From: Mugil cephalus
Lineage: Eukaryota; Chordata; Actinopteri; Mugiliformes; Mugilidae
Direction of reading: 5' to 3'
Assembly: GCF_022458985.1 (NCBI RefSeq)
Contig: NC_061772.1
Span: 30,862,506 to 30,926,505 of the forward strand
Length of the DNA: 64,000 bases
Shown here one piece after another: positions 56,501 to 64,000 of this stretch. The notes beneath the pieces are model-generated. The model ran no database searches and was not told the DNA's origin. It worked only from the letters and a program-made list of their open reading frames with translations. A program made the position numbers and the translations under genes. Each line of letters begins with the position of its first letter. Position 1 is the first letter of the stretch.

Positions 56501-59500
56501 GGTAACGGCGGCGGTCAGCGGCTGAAAAAGAGTCGCTCGGTGCAGAGCCGCGAGGAGCACGAGAACCAGAACCAAGAGATGCCGGCCAAGATGGAGGAGG
56601 AACGCGGTCGCCACGGACGCCAGCACGGCCTCGGGGAGCTGTCGGAGCTCCACCTCAGGACGCTCTGCACCGACGTCTGGCCGGTCCTGGCCGTCATCGG
56701 GGGGGCGGACGCCGGCCTCCGTGTCGGCGGCAGATGCGTGCACAAGCAGACCGGGAGGCACGCCACCCTGCTGGGCGTGGTCAAAGAGGGCAGCACGTCC
56801 GCCAAGGTGCAGTGGGACGAGGCCGAGATCACCATCAGGTACGGGACTCAAACTCTGTTCTGCTCTGTTTGTGTTTGCTGAGGCTCTGAACGCTTGTCAC
56901 CACCTCAGCAGCTCGTTACACGACGCTCTGGTCACTGGTCCAGGACCAACACCACAACATGGACACGAATGGTTTCTGTCGTTGTTCTGTGTCGTCTGTG
57001 AAGGTTTAAAAACTCTAAAGAAAGTTCAACTGCACGTAGACAGAAACCTCTGAACATCTGTCCTAAGATCTTTATTTATTATTTAGACAGAGAGTATTAA
57101 TACGTCAGGTTGTTGGTGACCATGAGTCCTGTTCTACGTTACTAGATGATGCATTTAACCCAGATCTGACCCCGTTCACACCTGGAGACTGAAGTAGAGC
57201 TGTTCATTGGAGAAAGAGGACACGATCAAATTCTACCACTGTGCACATTATAGAATCCATCAGAATATTAATGTTGTGCTCAGGACAAGATGTCTGCTCT
57301 CTGTTTCAGTCCAGATGTCTTTCTTTAGTGTGTTTTAATATTTAATGTGATCTTTTCCTTCGCTCTGGTTCGTCTCGTTTGCATCGTGTCCAGACGTCCC
57401 ATCTCTTGTTTTTTCTTCTTGCATGCCGTGCTCTTTCTCTCCTGCCCTTTCCCTTACTTTGTGTTTCCTTTCCCTTTCCACTCTTCACTCCGTCCTATTA
57501 AAGCTTCCCAACTTTCTGGTCGCCTAGTGACACCCCCCTGTACAACCTGGAGCCCTGCGAGCCGCTGCCCTTCGACGTGGCGCGACTCCGCGGCCTCACC
57601 GCCTCGCTGCTGTTCGACCTCACCTACCTCACCAGCATCCACGAGGAGACGGGCGCCAAGCTCAGCGTGAGACGCCACGAGAAGAAGCACCGCAACGCCG
57701 CCTCCACCGGCCACGAGCCCAGCGCCGCCGAGGAGAAGGCGGACGCCGAAGGACACCACCGCGGCGAACAAAGAGACGCGGGAGCCTCGGCCGGAGCGGC
57801 GTCGACCACCTCCACCTCCGACCTGCGCGTCTCCCACAGCCTGGAGGAGGTGAAAGCTCACGCGGCCCCCAACTCCAAGTCAGAGAGCGAGATCTCCTCC
57901 GTGGCCGGAGGCATGGGCGCCGGGAACGAGGCCCTCTTCGCCTCAGCTCCTCACGCTCCCCCCGACGGGAGCAGGAAGAAAGGCCACGAGCACGGATCAC
58001 GCAGCCACGAGCCTTCGCCTTCCTCCATCGCCACGCAGTCCGAGATCCACGCCGTGCAGCTGTCCTACCTCTACCTGGGCGCCATGAAGACCCTCAGCGC
58101 CCTGCTGAGCTGCAGCAAGTACGCCGAGCTGCTCCTCATCCCGAAGGTCAGAACAACAAGGACCAGGCCACACACGTTTTTACCTCTTTTTGCACATTTG
58201 AAATTTGAACCTGTATTATTTTTAGAGCTTAATATTGAATGATGATGATAATGTATATTTATAAACAGCACTAGGCCGAGGTAGGTAGGGGGGTCTGAAA
58301 AACATTGGAGCCTCCTGGACTAAAGCTGTTACTGTAAATCGATTTAAATGTAACTGTGTGAGTTTAGAGGTGGAGGTTTTGTTTCAGTCCAGAGAATTAG
58401 AGCAAACAGAGTCTGAACCCCCTCCGTCCGGTTCTGTCCTGTGACGTCAGGTGTTGCCAGAGGCAGCGGCCAGCGGACACAACGCCGACCTGAACGCCGG
58501 CAGCAGCGGGAGCACAACGGCCTCCTCCCCGGTTTGCCAGGAGGAGGTGGAGATGAGGGCGGCGCTGCAGGTCCTCATGCGCCACATGGTGAAGAGGGCG
58601 GTGATGCGCTCCCCCATCAAACGGGCCCTGGGCCTGGCAGACCTGGAGAGGGCCCAGGCCATGATCTACAAGCTGGTGGTGAACGGGCTTCTGGAGGAGC
58701 CCAGCACAGGGAAGACCAAGACTGGTGAGGACTGAAGACGTTAGATATTCAAAAAGAATAACAACATATCAATGCTAAGCTAACAGGCACCAAGGCTGCA
58801 TGCTACACATCAATGCTAAGCTAACAGGCACCAAGGCTACATGCTACACACCAATGCTAAGCTAACAGTAGCCCCTAGATGTAGTCACAGGGTTCAGATT
58901 CTATGAGTCCCGTCTCCATGTGGTTCATAGCTGATGTAGAATCATGAGGATCGACTCTAGAACCAATAAAACTAGTTGTATGTGTTCATGGTTTGTGTCT
59001 TCGTGTCCTCGTGTCCTCGTGTCCCTCAGGGGTGAGGAGTGAACCAGAAGGGGAGGGTGAAGCCCCCGAGGGTGAACAGCTGGCTCAGACCCCCGTCACC
59101 ACCAGCCCCTCGGCCTCCAGCACCACCTCCTTCATGAGCTCCTCCCTGGAGGACACCACCACGGCCACGACGCCCGTCACCGACACCGAGACCGTCCCCG
59201 CCTCCGAGTCTCCGGGGGTGATGCCTCTCAGCCTCCTCAGGTCAGAACCCACCTCCTCCTCCCTGCTCCTCAGCAACCAGACGCCTCCTCGTTACCACGG
59301 AGCCTTTTCTAACCCTCCTCCTCTGTGTGTGGCGACAGGCAAATGTTCTCCAGCTACCCCACCACCACCCTGGTACCGACCCGCCGAGCCCAGACCCCCC
59401 CGGTGTCGTCTCTGCCCACGTCTCCTTCAGACGAAGTCGGCCGGAGGCAGAGTCTCACCTCCCCAGACTCTCAGCCCACCAGACCCCAGAACCGGACGGG

Positions 59501-62500
59501 AACCTGTACGTATGCCCCCGATGTTAGAGAGGAACATGTAAGATGTAACCCCCCCCCCCATGTCAATGTTTTAATGATGTCACTGCTGTTTGCTGCAGCT
59601 CTGTCAGACCCCAGCAGCAGACTGTCCACGTCTCCACCTCCTCCTGCCATCGCTGTGCCTCTGCTGGAGATGGGCTTCTCCCTACGACAGATCACCAAAG
59701 CTCTGGAGGCCACGGGTCAGTATCCACCCACACATCCAGGTCTGCACCCAGGTCTAAGCGATGGTGGGGGGGTGGAGCAGGAACATCTGAGGGTCACATG
59801 ACTCTGGATCTGTTCTTGGATGGTTAGCGTCAAAACTGCCAAAGGAGAACGTTCATAACTGAAGGAAATAGTTTGAAACTGAAATATGCAGATTCAGGAC
59901 GTCCACTGTGACCTTCCTCATCCATGTCTGTAATTTATAAAGTAAAACTTACACCATAAATGTCCTTTCAGGTCATTTCTTCAACAGGATCAAATATATA
60001 TTTTTATTATCTAAACTAACTAAAGCTGTTAGTGTAAACCTGCAGCAGAGACACAACGATGGTCGACACATTTAGTTTATTTATCCTGTGTGAATGAACA
60101 TTATGGAACTCAGACGTAGGGTTCAGGGTTCAGGGTGGGGGGGTGATGTCTGACCCACAGCGGGTCCTCAGATTGTTTGAGTCGACTCTAACCGTGGGAT
60201 ATGTTCCCTCCAGGGGCTCGAGGGGAGGCGGACGCTCAGAACATCACAGTGCTGGCCATGTGGATGATCGAACACCCAGGAACCGACGACGAACACGACG
60301 AGTCTCACTCCAGAGGAGGCGACGGCTCCGACTCGTCCTGTCCTGGCGCCACGGCCTCGGCTGGAGGAAAGTCTCTGGACAGGAGCTCGTACCTGTGTTC
60401 ACCTGGAGACATAGCCAGCGCCGACGCTGCCGAGATGGAGGAGGGCTTCAGCGAGAGGTACGCGACTGAGTGTTGATGTGTGACGTGAAGCCTCGTAGGT
60501 AATAGAAGCTTCTCGTAGCCTCGTGGTTGTGTTTGGACCTGTTTATTTTCCTCAGTAGCATCACAGATGATCCTAATGCACTAATACATTGTTGAATGTT
60601 AACGTGTAAAGTGGATCTAAGGCCATGTTGTCTGTAGTCCTGAGGGTCTGGAGCAGGACAGTGCGGCGTCCTCCAACGGGGCCCCCCTCCGAGGACGCTC
60701 TGCCGTGGGGAGGAAGCACCGCTTTGACCTGGCAGCTCGGACACTGTTGGCCCGCGCTGGTGAGAATAAGAATAAGAATAATAATAAAAATCCACACACA
60801 CACGGTTTAAGGGAGGATGATATGGGCTAAAATGATATTTGTTTAAAGAGCTTAAAAATCATGATAGAAATGATTCTAATTCTGACTCAGTCTGTCTCTG
60901 CATTCTGTCCTAAGATGATACTGAGCAGTTAACACAGTGAACTTAACTCCAGGTTTAACTAGTGCTTCTCATACTGAACCTGTTGAGCCTTTGTGTTTTT
61001 ATTTCCTGGAGGATGTGGCTGCTTCCTCCTGACTCGTTTACTGGTCGTTCTCCTTGTGGTTGTTGATCAGGTGGTGAATAAATGTGTTGACATTAGTTTG
61101 TTCCACCTCCTGATATCTGAGCCAGTTCATGTTAATGATGAGGAGCGTGTTTAGATCCAGGTTATTCTGCTCTAAACATCAGATTATTACAGCTGAGATA
61201 CGGCTACGTTATCATCTAGTGTTTATGATGAGATGGTAAATTCTCATGGATTGTTAACGTACAGTCCTGCTCTGAAGCTCACCTTACCCCCCTGTCTCGG
61301 TCCCAGCTGGTCTGTACCGCTCGGTGCAGGCCCACCACAGCCAGACCCGCCGGGAGGTGTCCTCCCTCCAGCAGCAGCAGGACCCCGGCGCCCTGTACGA
61401 CTTCAACCTGGACGAGGAGCTGGAGATGGACCTGGACGAGGAGACCATGGAGGCCATGTTCGGCCAGGACCTGGCCAGCGACACCGACATTCTGGGAATG
61501 TGGATCCCGGAGGTACTGGACTGGCCAACATGGGTGTGTGTGACTTTATGCTGCAGCCAGAGAGCTGCCATCTCCACCCCCTCTGTAGCTGCCCTGCATC
61601 ACCCCCACCCCCAGTAGATCCATATGTGCACGCTAGCAAACATTTAACCCTCTGGAGTCCAAACGGTCTCTGATTCAACTTCAGTAGAAACTTAACCTAT
61701 AGATCAGCTTTCAACTAGTGTTTCTAGACCAAGTAAAACTAGACTGGTTCTAAATAACTGAGGCTTCTTCCTGAATATTGTCGTCATGTTTGGTTCACGA
61801 AGGAAAACGCTAACAGGAGGAGAGAGCTAGCAGGAGGAGAGAGCTAGCAGGAGGAGAGAGCTAGCAGGAGGAGAGAGCTAGCAAGAGGAGAGAGCTAGCA
61901 AGAGGAGAGAGCTAGCAAGAGGAGAGAGCTAGCCAGCAACACATGGTTTAAATGTGTTGATCAGCTTTAGAAATGTCCAGGTTAGATTTACATTCTAAGT
62001 TCTAGAAATGGTTGGTTCAACATGTTTGTGGTTTTCTAACTTGTTCCTCCTGGATCTGATGGTTTTAGCTCCAACGTGTTAAAACAGTTTGTCAGAATGG
62101 AAAAATAAGTGTAAAGTGACACATGAGGTTGAGAATGAAACCAAACCAGGAACAAGGTGAACGTTTTTTAACGGGAAGTAGAGTCAGACTCCAGCACCAC
62201 TAGACTCTGAACTCCAGAGGGTTAATAACAGATTTACACATCATGACACATCCTCACCTGTTCAGACACATTCTCCTGGAGGGATCTAACCGGCATGAAA
62301 GGAAACAACTAACCATCCTTACTGGTGTTTACTTGGAGTTTATTAGACCCAGGGACGTCCTGATCTCATTTTTAAAATAATTAGGTAAACTCGGTTTAAA
62401 CTAGAAGCACGTTGCTGTGGCATGAAAACTTCTTCTTCTGTTGTGATGACGGTTGGCTGGAGTTAAAGCTGCCGAATATCCCAGAAGAAGAAGAAGAAGA

Positions 62501-63688
62501 CTCGGGTGACTGAAAGTCTTGGGTGTGGATCAGGACATCCTTCTCATTGACTCATGTTTCATCCCAGGTTCTTCTGTCTGTTCTGGAGTTTTTATTCTTC
62601 TTCTTCTTTTTATTTCTCCCTGACTGAGCAGCATGTGTGTGAGGCCGACGACCGGGATGAGGTGGTGGTGTGTGAGCTGTGTGAGGCCAACGTGGCCAAC
62701 TTCAACCAGCACATGAAGAAGAGTCACCCGGGATGCGGGCGCAGCGCCAACCGCCAGGGTTACCGTAGCAACGGGTCCTACGTGGACGGCTGGTTCGGGG
62801 GCGAGTGTGGGAGTGGGAACCCCTACTACCTGCTGTGTGGAAGCTGCAGAGAGAAATACCTGGCCATCAAGAGCAAGGCCAAGGTTCCTGTGGTGGAGAG
62901 GTAAGAACGTAAAGGATTCAGTCACTGAAGCCACTTCTTCCTCCAAATAAACCGTCATAATGTTCCTAAGAAAACCAGCGGTGTGTCAGGCATCAAAGAC
63001 ATCTCTGGTCTTTCAATAAAATGCTGTGTGGTCAGATGTTCTGACTCCAGGTGTTACCTCCCTTGTTGCAGGTTGCACAATCTAGAGCTAAGGGAGCTAA
63101 GCTAATTAAAAGTTGACTGGAACCTAAATGTCTGGTTACTGCCATTAGCATTAGCACTGTTAGCATTAGCACTATTAGCATCATGGTACCGGTATCAGGA
63201 CCCGTCCTTAGCAACGATGACATCTATGACCACAGTTACGCCTCCGTCCATCATCACATTAAGCCCCGCCCCTCTTTGCTGGAGCAGATGAACGTTGTTC
63301 AGGCCTCCAGTCTGCGTCGGCCATGTTTGAAGTTCTGTCTTCATGTCTGTCTTTTTTCAGGTACAAGGGTCAGGCCCCTGATCTCCTGGGGAAGCAGGAC
63401 AGCGTCTACGAAGGTAAACCTCGGCTCTGAGACACGTTTTTTGTGTGTCAGCGTCTTTGGTTCTGACTGGTGTTTGTCCTCCTGCAGAGGACTGGGACAT
63501 GCTGGACGTGGACGAAGACGAGAAGCTGACAGGGGAGGAGGAGTTTGAGCTGTTAGCCGGTCCGTTGGGTCTCAGCGAGCGAAGGATCGTCCCGGAGGCC
63601 GTCCAGTTCCCCGACAGCGACCCGCTGGGCGCCTCCGTCGCCATGGTGACGGCTGCCAACAGTATGGAGGAGACGCTGCTGCAGATAG
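32345..63688 (+). CDS. herc1: HERC1, giant HECT/RCC1-domain E3 ubiquitin ligase (first about 3,228 residues)
   Basis: Forty-seven coding exons give 9,685 nt in one continuous frame; the gene runs off the right edge. The start ATGGCTTTAATGATCC sits in a strong context (GCCATGG) in an exon that opens at 32319. Similarity to vertebrate HERC1 is high throughout. In order: conserved N-terminal region, RCC1-like domain 1 (about residues 380-750), long helical middle, SPRY domain (about 2040-2200), UBA-like segment (about 2825-2860), Cys/His-rich segment (about 3055-3145). Human HERC1 is 4,861 aa, so the second RCC1-like domain, WD40 repeats and C-terminal HECT domain with the catalytic Cys are missing only because the window ends. 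HERC1 is a cytosolic/Golgi-linked ligase connected to membrane traffic and proteasome function. Exon details are in the segment entries. Confidence 0.97.
33344..34190. repeat. 12-bp minisatellite, about 70 copies, herc1 intron 1
   Basis: Unit AGTAGAACCTCA/AGTAGAACCTCT with AGA/GGT and ACC/GCC variants. It starts 40 bp after the exon 1 donor and is part of a long open frame only because 12 is a multiple of three. Confidence 0.98.
34515..34626. repeat. (CTC)n tract serving as the exon 3 polypyrimidine tract
   Basis: An almost pure CTC/CCCTCC run reaches the CAG acceptor at 34625-34627. Confidence 0.9.
34628..39103 (+). CDS. herc1: herc1 coding exons 3-9: RCC1-like domain 1
   Basis: Exons 34628-34822, 35631-35942, 37120-37216, 37686-37829, 38346-38473, 38715-38859, 38932-39103. 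The RCC1 repeats are visible as [72 protein letters not shown] and [13 protein letters not shown], each followed by conserved SxGSxHxLAL-type segments, making a seven-bladed propeller. In HERC1 this domain binds small GTPases. A second, broken copy of the 35631 exon lies at 35254-35524. Confidence 0.96.
35098..35250. repeat. TCCTGTCTCCTG simple repeat
   Basis: Pyrimidine-rich units TCTCCTG/TCCTCCTG ahead of the degenerate exon copy. The same kind of tract (35572-35630) precedes the true exon, so the duplication included flanking sequence or arose through it. Confidence 0.9.
35254..35524 (+). pseudogene. Frame-wrecked duplicate of a herc1 RCC1 exon
   Basis: The first 41 bases are identical to the true exon (35631), as is the CTCCTCCTCAG acceptor before it. 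After that the copy loses many single bases, mostly in G or C runs, and ends near CAGAAGTACCCCAGTC without the GGGCAAG/GTAGG donor. It is either a decayed exon duplication or poorly corrected long-read sequence left in the assembly. Confidence 0.85.
36022..37105. repeat. TGTGTGTTACAG satellite, about 1.1 kb, herc1 intron 4
   Basis: Units of 10-14 bp, mainly TGTGTTACAG and TGTGTTATAG, fill the intron to within 15 bp of the exon 5 acceptor. Each TTACAG resembles a 3' splice site core. Confidence 0.98.
37217..37685. repeat. Pyrimidine-rich CTCCTC tract, herc1 intron 5
   Basis: Almost entirely CTCCTCCTG/CTTCCTCCTC, with two near-identical pieces CCACCTCCTCCTTCCTCC (37329 and 37357). It ends at the exon 6 acceptor. 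Confidence 0.92.
37830..38345 (+). other. herc1 intron 6
   Basis: AT-rich. Contains CATGGACACATCTTTGG and later ACATGGACCCAACTGTATTA, possibly pieces of a dispersed repeat. No exon is seen. Confidence 0.5.
39104..40029 (+). other. herc1 intron 9 with a dispersed-repeat relic
   Basis: 39470-39720 (AAACAGATGAGCTTTGAG, TTTAAAATCAATTCTAAAG, ATAGTCCAGTC) resembles a repeat seen in many fish genomes, as far as I recall. It has no frame of interest. Confidence 0.5.
40030..47085 (+). CDS. herc1: herc1 coding exons 10-21: middle region
   Basis: Exons 40030-40164, 40437-40602, 41287-41412, 41923-42144, 42726-42878, 44587-44719, 44904-45095, 45735-45959, 46042-46215, 46317-46431, 46517-46637, 46914-47085. 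Recognisable HERC1 stretches include [83 protein letters not shown] and [15 protein letters not shown]. Exon 17 has two in-frame acceptors 30 nt apart (45705 and 45735). The second fits the family better; the first would add [10 protein letters not shown]. The region ends in an acidic [14 protein letters not shown] stretch. No enzymatic motif is visible. Confidence 0.93.
40185..40365. repeat. ACCTCCTCTT repeat, herc1 intron 10
   Basis: 10-bp units TTACCTCCTC with TTACCTCTGCTGACA interruptions at roughly 60-bp spacing, a two-level repeat. Confidence 0.92.
42145..42725 (+). other. herc1 intron 13
   Basis: Contains one Tc1-like end (CAGTTCATTAGGTACACAC at 42381) and a GGTTCCCCTGGTTCCACT repeat (42628-42690) just before exon 14. 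No exon is seen. Confidence 0.6.
43080..43250 (+). mobile_element. Dispersed fish repeat, first piece
   Basis: GTGAAGCCAAAGCTAG, CTCCCCCTGGTGTCTGG and CATATCAGTGGGTGGGAC recall a common fish element with a conserved TGGTGTCTGG core. 63806-64000 may be another part of the same family. Identification is from memory. Confidence 0.4.
43649..44562. repeat. (GAT)n and (GATGT)n alternating satellite, herc1 intron 14
   Basis: About 900 bp of GAT triplets alternating with pentamer GATGT blocks. GCAGTGAATACCAGATGAGT occurs twice (43730, 43938), showing a larger unit of about 210 bp that duplicated. His/Ser/Ile-rich frames are artefacts. Confidence 0.98.
45318..45700. repeat. GTGTGTCTCTGGTTGT minisatellite, herc1 intron 16
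   Basis: Units of about 16-18 bp (CTGGTTGTGTGTCTCT / CCCTGGTTGTGTGT) reach the exon 17 acceptors. Confidence 0.96.
47086..48726 (+). other. herc1 intron 21, mostly satellite
   Basis: The first 430 bp are non-repetitive with no exon. 47514-48475 is a satellite and 48476-48660 a TTGTTGTGTTGTTTGG tract. The exon 22 acceptor follows at 48726. Confidence 0.8.
47514..48475. repeat. (GGTTGGAT)n / (GGAT)n satellite, about 960 bp
   Basis: Tetramer GGAT mixed with octamer GGTTGGAT and occasional GGATGAGT and GGATGATT units. Tryptophan-rich ([10 protein letters not shown]) and [11 protein letters not shown] frames come from it on either strand and are not genes. Confidence 0.98.
48727..54907 (+). CDS. 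herc1: herc1 coding exons 22-32: middle region continued
   Basis: Exons 48727-49084, 49163-49283, 49363-49414, 51197-51468, 52064-52279, 52354-52474, 52799-53036, 53780-53952, 54367-54522, 54604-54710, 54797-54907. Family matches include [113 protein letters not shown] and [18 protein letters not shown]. Exon 22 carries a run of about fifteen Gly after SSSRS, coded by GGA repeats near 48822-48869. No catalytic motif is seen; the region is predicted helical. Confidence 0.93.
49415..51196 (+). other. herc1 intron 24
   Basis: CAGTGGTTCTCAACTGG at 49459 resembles the end of a hAT-type element common in vertebrates. 49892-50962 is a polypyrimidine tract of about 1.1 kb. A (TCC)n run (51155-51195) precedes the exon 25 acceptor. 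No exon is seen. Confidence 0.7.
49892..50962. repeat. Polypyrimidine (CCCTCCTT)n tract of about 1.1 kb
   Basis: The plus strand is almost only C and T, in TCCCTCCTTC-type units, with rare A (ACCACC) and G (CCCGTCC). The minus strand is its GGGAGGAA complement. Confidence 0.98.
51469..52063 (+). other. herc1 intron 25 with a GGGTGGGCGATAT repeat
   Basis: 51480-51615 has two copies of a TAGCATGTAGCC motif. 51626-51830 begins GGGGTGGGCGATATGACG, the start of a dispersed repeat familiar in fish and other vertebrates. No exon is seen. Confidence 0.55.
53037..53779 (+). other. herc1 intron 28
   Basis: Contains CTGTTCTCCAC repeats (53323-53407, about eight 11-bp units). Otherwise no structure is seen. 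Confidence 0.7.
54992..56213 (+). CDS. herc1: herc1 coding exons 33-35: SPRY domain
   Basis: Exons 54992-55162, 55800-56039, 56130-56213 (about residues 2037-2201). SPRY landmarks: [48 protein letters not shown] split over the sites of display, [43 protein letters not shown] and [11 protein letters not shown]. These are the most conserved residues of the gene in this window. SPRY domains bind partner proteins. Confidence 0.96.
55163..55799 (+). other. herc1 intron 33
   Basis: 637 bp. A plus-strand frame at 55418-55690 ([20 protein letters not shown]) has no recognisable homology and lies wholly in the intron. It could be a fragment of a mobile element. Confidence 0.5.
56285..59505 (+). CDS. 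herc1: herc1 coding exons 36-40: linker between SPRY and UBA
   Basis: Exons 56285-56838, 57504-58146, 58451-58724, 59030-59240, 59339-59505. Exon 36 includes [32 protein letters not shown] and [36 protein letters not shown]. Exon 37 is 643 nt with [16 protein letters not shown], then a long charged insertion, then [15 protein letters not shown]. Exon 38 has [20 protein letters not shown]. Exons 39-40 are Ser/Thr/Pro-rich, with [20 protein letters not shown] almost unchanged from mammals. Exon 40 must end at T59505 to keep the frame into RTGTSLSDP. Confidence 0.93.
56839..57503 (+). other. herc1 intron 36
   Basis: 665 bp, no exon seen. It ends in a long CTTTCCCTTTCC-rich tract and an unusual TATTAAAG acceptor that is required by the reading frame ([13 protein letters not shown]). 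Confidence 0.6.
58768..58870. repeat. AATGCTAAGCTAACAGGCAC repeat, herc1 intron 38
   Basis: About three copies of a 40-bp unit containing AAGCTAACAGGCACCAAGG. Confidence 0.85.
59599..61533 (+). CDS. herc1: herc1 coding exons 41-44: UBA-like segment and acidic region
   Basis: Exons 59599-59715, 60214-60457, 60638-60759, 61307-61533. [22 protein letters not shown] in exon 41, continued by [22 protein letters not shown] in exon 42, is a UBA fold signature (MGF loop, LMWMIEH helix) that binds ubiquitin. Exon 44 has [14 protein letters not shown] and acidic [15 protein letters not shown], then [15 protein letters not shown]. The exon 44 donor is TGG|GTGTGT at 61533/61534. Confidence 0.94.
59716..60213 (+). 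other. herc1 intron 41
   Basis: No exon or repeat of note is seen. Confidence 0.6.
60760..61306 (+). other. herc1 intron 43
   Basis: No exon is seen. A short (AATAAG/CA) run lies near its left edge. Confidence 0.6.
61534..62631 (+). other. herc1 intron 44
   Basis: Contains a 17-bp repeat (61808-61934). CCTCTGGAGTCCAAACG (61650) and its inverted form CTGAACTCCAGAGG (62207-62220) lie 550 bp apart as possible ends of a mobile element. Confidence 0.55.
61808..61934. repeat. 17-bp tandem repeat, about seven copies
   Basis: Unit AGGAGGAGAGAGCTAGC, the later copies with AAGAGGAG. GCTAGC is again the recurring core. Confidence 0.95.
62632..63688 (+). CDS. herc1: herc1 coding exons 45-47: Cys/His-rich segment, window edge
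   Basis: Exons 62632-62900, 63361-63413, 63488-63688. Exon 45 has [19 protein letters not shown], a C2H2-like spacing, then [20 protein letters not shown] and a second pair [19 protein letters not shown], together able to bind zinc. Exon 47 has [20 protein letters not shown] and [20 protein letters not shown] and ends LLQI|G with a GTGAGG donor at 63689. Downstream exons are outside the window. Confidence 0.95.
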
Positions 63689-63805
63689 GTGAGGTTTATC
63701 ATTCACCTCAAAGACGCTGAAGACTCACCAGTGACTGTCCTTCTATCGAAGCCTGTTTTAACCAGACGTTAACGTCCAGGTCACACAGATACAGAGAAGC
63801 CCATG

Positions 63806-64000
63806 TGCAAAAAACTGCAGTTCCTTAAGTGGCCACTAGTGGCTCCAAAGGGGAGCAGATCCCCGTAGACCCCGAGTTAAAAAGACCAACTTTAAAGCAT
63901 TATTAAAAATATTCACATGTTCCCGCTTTGAGTGACAGGTGGAGAGTTGGGTGGGCGTGTCTTAGCGTCCAGGCTGCTTTAGCTCCGCCCACTACACGAC
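63806..64000 (+). mobile_element. Dispersed fish repeat at the right edge
   Basis: AAGTGGCCACTAGTGGCTCC with GACCCCGAGTTAAAAAGACC and GAGTGACAGGTGGAGAG resembles an abundant fish repeat (recalled). The window ends inside it. It lies in the last herc1 intron seen. Confidence 0.4.

Noticed and set aside
59339-59541. Other donor choices for herc1 exon 40 (GTATGC at 59510).
   Set aside because: Only GTACGT at 59506 keeps the frame into the conserved [10 protein letters not shown].

Overview
The window is vertebrate nuclear DNA, almost certainly from a teleost fish. Genes are split into many short exons with GT-AG introns. The introns are compact but filled with microsatellites, minisatellites and worn DNA-transposon relics of fish type. 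The proteins match vertebrate families residue by residue. No prokaryotic operon, CRISPR array, phage or virus is visible, and I found no undescribed multi-gene system. The unusual content is in gene structure and repeats.

Layout: (1) 2-190 (+), the last codons of a MEGF10/MEGF11-type receptor, read as megf11 from its neighbour, then its 3' UTR. (2) 4010-8888 (-), complete rab11a in five coding exons, converging on megf11. (3) 9770-14325 (-), a six-exon SH2-domain adaptor that matches SH2D7, including an inferred tiny last exon. (4) 16894-25902 (+), an eight-exon death-associated protein kinase of DAPK2 type, 500 aa, with a DAPK3/ZIPK-like leucine-zipper tail and one GC-AG intron. (5) 27.9 kb to the right edge (+), herc1: a probable non-coding first exon, then 47 coding exons for about the first 3,228 residues (N-terminal region, RCC1-like domain 1, SPRY, UBA-like domain, a Cys/His-rich segment). 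The second RCC1-like domain, WD40 repeats and HECT ligase domain lie beyond the window.

Exon boundaries were read by hand from splice signals, reading phase and family similarity. All internal phases close: rab11a 648 nt, sh2d7 1,290 nt, dapk2 1,503 nt, herc1 9,685 nt so far. The order megf11-rab11a and dapk2-herc1 agrees with human 15q22. SH2D7 lies elsewhere on human chromosome 15, so its place here is a rearrangement or a fish-specific arrangement.

The genes are not a pathway. Rab11a (recycling endosome) and HERC1 (giant ubiquitin ligase with membrane-traffic links) are both trafficking-related, DAPK2 is a Ser/Thr kinase, SH2D7 a phosphotyrosine adaptor and MEGF11 a cell-surface receptor. 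The notable observations are a frame-wrecked second copy of a herc1 RCC1 exon, the ZIPK-like tail on a DAPK2 kinase, a perfect 21-bp hairpin inside nested transposon relics, a strict 10-bp AATAAA array, and long satellite-filled herc1 introns.
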